Shown: piece by piece, positions 62,534 through 64,000 of the stretch
How the letters are laid out: every line of letters starts with the position of its first letter
How positions within the stretch are numbered: the first letter of the stretch is position 1
DNA from: Comamonadaceae bacterium G21597-S1
GTDB taxonomy: Bacteria > Pseudomonadota > Gammaproteobacteria > Burkholderiales > Burkholderiaceae_C
Direction of reading: 5' to 3'
Length of the DNA: 64,000 bases
Assembly (NCBI GenBank): GCA_027214345.1
Contig: JAPWHR010000016.1
Coordinates: 1 to 64,000, forward strand
Made by a program: the position numbers and the translations under genes
Notes under the pieces: model-generated
The model's database searches: none
The model's input: the letters and a program-made list of their open reading frames with translations, nothing else
Told to the model about the DNA's origin: nothing

Positions 62534-63330
62534 CCCGCCGCTTCGACAACAAGATCGCCATCGTCACCGGCGCCGGTTGCGTCGGTGCTGGCTGGGGCAA
62601 TGGACGTGCCGTCGCGGTGCGGCTGGCCGAGGAAGGCGCCACGGTGTGGGCGGTCGACCGCGACCGGGAGCGCCTGGACGAAACCATCGCGCTCGCGGGC
62701 ACGGCCGGCGCCGCGATCCGTCCCTGGAGCTGCGACGTGACCCGTGGCGAGGACGTGGCCGCGATGGTCGCGGCCTGCATCGATGCGCTGGGCCGTGTCG
62801 ACGTGCTGGTCAACAATGTCGGCGGAAGTGCGCCGGGCGGACCGGTCGAGATGTCCGAGGAAGTGTGGGACGCACAGGTGGACTTCAATCTCAAGAGCGT
62901 GTTCCTGACCTGCAAACACGTGTTGCCGGCCATGCTGGGCCAGGGTGCGGGCGCCATCGTCAACGTCGCGTCAACGTCGGGCATGCGCTGGACCGGCAGC
63001 GCCCAGGTCGCCTATGCGGCGACCAAGGCCGGCGTGATCCAGCTCTCGCGCGTCGTCGCGGCGCAGCACGCGGCCCAGGGCGTCCGGGTCAACACCGTCG
63101 TACCGGGGCAGCTGCACACGCCGATGGTCGCGTCGCGCCTGGCTGGCCAGCGCGCCGGCGGCGACGTACAGGCGCTGCTCGCACAGCGGCAAAAACGCAT
63201 CCCGATCGGCTTCATGGGCGACGGCCGCGACACCGCCGCCGCCGTGGCCTTTCTGGCCAGTGACGAGGCCCGCTTCATCACCGGTACCGAACTGGTCGTC
63301 GACGGCGGCATGACCGTGCGCTGCGACTGA
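62530..63330 (+). CDS. Short-chain dehydrogenase/reductase
   Basis: A 266-residue SDR with the cofactor motif TGAGCVGAGWG (about 13-23), NNVGG, and the active-site YAATKAG (Tyr-x3-Lys) near 163-167. It ends with the usual TGTELVVDGGM. It probably oxidises an alcohol to the lactone or ketone handled by the amidohydrolase. It is followed by a Bug-type binding protein for uptake. Confidence 0.92.
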   Translation: MTRRFDNKIAIVTGAGCVGAGWGNGRAVAVRLAEEGATVWAVDRDRERLDETIALAGTAGAAIRPWSCDVTRGEDVAAMVAACIDALGRVDVLVNNVGGSAPGGPVEMSEEVWDAQVDFNLKSVFLTCKHVLPAMLGQGAGAIVNVASTSGMRWTGSAQVAYAATKAGVIQLSRVVAAQHAAQGVRVNTVVPGQLHTPMVASRLAGQRAGGDVQALLAQRQKRIPIGFMGDGRDTAAAVAFLASDEARFITGTELVVDGGMTVRCD

Positions 63331-63376
63331 AAACGAACGATTCCCCATCATCAACGACAGCCACAAGGAGACTCCC

Positions 63377-64000
63377 ATGAAGAAACGACAGGTCCTGATC
63401 GCCGCCCTGTGCCTGGCCGCCAGCGCAAGCACGTTCGCGCAGCAGGCCAGCACCCGCATCATCGTGTCGTTCTCGCCCGGAGGTCCGGTCGACTTCGTCG
63501 CCCGCACGCTGGCGGTGCAACTGGGCAAGGAGCTCGGACGCACCGTCGTGGTCGAGAACAAGCCGGGTGCCAACGGAGCCATCGGCGCGTCCGAGGTGCT
63601 GCGTGCCGAGCCGGACGGCAATACGATCTGGATCAGCAGCGTCGGTGCAGCGGCGATCAACCCGGCCTTGTACGACAAGCTGCCCTACGACATGCAGCGC
63701 GATTTCGCGCCGGTCTCGCTGGTGGTCAACAACGTCGAGCTGCTGGTCGTCAACGACAAGAACCCGGCCAGGGATGCTGCCGAGTTCGTCGACATAGCGC
63801 GCAAGAGCAAGGGCCCGACGGCGATGGCCTCCTCGGGCATCGGCAGCATTCCGCACCTGGCGATCGAGCAGTTGTCGGATTCGACCGGCATCCGGTTCCT
63901 GCATGTGCCCTACAAGGGGGCTGCGCCGGCGATCACCGACGTCATCGGCGGCCAGGTGGCGGCCTTCTTCGGCGACGTGCCCGGTCTGATCGGACAGGTC
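63377..64000 (+). CDS. Bug-family (TTT) substrate-binding protein, partial
   Basis: The first 208 residues of a tripartite tricarboxylate-type binding protein: signal peptide ending TFAQ, then IIVSFSPGGPVDFVART, ENKPGANGAIGASEVLRAEPDG and HVPYKGAAPAI, the hallmark Bug motifs. AAGGAG is seven bases before the ATG. The frame is still open at the window end (about 110 residues missing). It probably brings a carboxylate to the SDR/amidohydrolase pathway. Confidence 0.93.
   Translation, partial: MKKRQVLIAALCLAASASTFAQQASTRIIVSFSPGGPVDFVARTLAVQLGKELGRTVVVENKPGANGAIGASEVLRAEPDGNTIWISSVGAAAINPALYDKLPYDMQRDFAPVSLVVNNVELLVVNDKNPARDAAEFVDIARKSKGPTAMASSGIGSIPHLAIEQLSDSTGIRFLHVPYKGAAPAITDVIGGQVAAFFGDVPGLIGQV

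Noticed and set aside
1-64000. tRNA, rRNA, CRISPR array, prophage or integrase
   Set aside because: None was recognised by eye: no repeat-spacer array, no conserved rRNA blocks and no integrase or phage structural genes. A covariance-model tRNA search was not possible.

Overview
The window reads as a high-GC Burkholderiales chromosome, most likely Alcaligenaceae or Comamonadaceae. The clues are a Bug-type (tripartite tricarboxylate family) binding protein at the right edge, a PhaM granule protein, IclR/FAH and LysR/amidohydrolase catabolic pairs, and the dispersed 'gacgcccccc...' intergenic repeat. Nearly everything is accessory catabolism and transport. No rRNA, tRNA, CRISPR array or replication origin was seen. 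The genus call is inference.

Layout. 1-76 is the terminus of an IS21-family element, followed by a lower-GC AAA-type ATPase (199-1383). 1749-8517 holds a DUF3108 protein, an IclR/FAH-hydrolase divergon with a perfect palindromic operator, a copper-handling trio (DUF2946, YcnI/DUF1775, PCuAC), PhaM and a FIST sensor protein. 8543-18123 is a minus-strand catabolic operon (NAD-dependent epimerase, two enolase-superfamily enzymes, a NMT1/SsuBC-type ABC importer, a TIM-barrel isomerase, an amidase). A readable sigma70 promoter and operator palindromes lie at its head, downstream of a TetR gene.

18366-29057 is the most interesting region. A GlxA/AraC-type regulator precedes a tightly coupled set: free-standing corrinoid protein, DUF1638 protein, small 'virulence factor'-type protein, MetV-like Fe-S protein, MetF-like reductase, methyl-THF:corrinoid methyltransferase, RACo-like 2Fe-2S/ASKHA reactivase, orphan choline-type binding protein, phosphorylcholine phosphatase homologue and betaine-homocysteine-type methyltransferase. 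Together these are the methyl branch of an acetogen plus the four functional modules of cobalamin-dependent methionine synthase as separate proteins, placed among choline/betaine genes. No MttB-type methyltransferase is in the window. Three of the enzymes share a C-terminal Gly-Arg tail (GRGRR), while the corrinoid protein has an acidic N-terminus. This suggests a docking scheme that I do not know to be described.

30547-36811 is a ROK-regulated sugar system (mutarotase, transaldolase-like aldolase, PfkB kinase, ribose-type ABC importer). 37729-45250 is a TetR-regulated operon that combines an alpha-ketoglutarate dioxygenase with a MalFGK-type importer and an FGGY kinase. 45583-56447 is a GntR-type cluster: amidase, MmgE/PrpD, a two-domain PuuE-like deacetylase, a MetNIQ-type importer, a VOC protein and a pair of YrdC-domain paralogues, one at each edge. 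It contains a two-copy structured repeat (52612-52950) whose stem shows compensatory base changes. 56507-64000 holds a MmcQ/YjbR protein, CocE-type hydrolase, thioesterase, LrgAB, and a LysR-controlled amidohydrolase/SDR/Bug catabolic unit cut by the window end.
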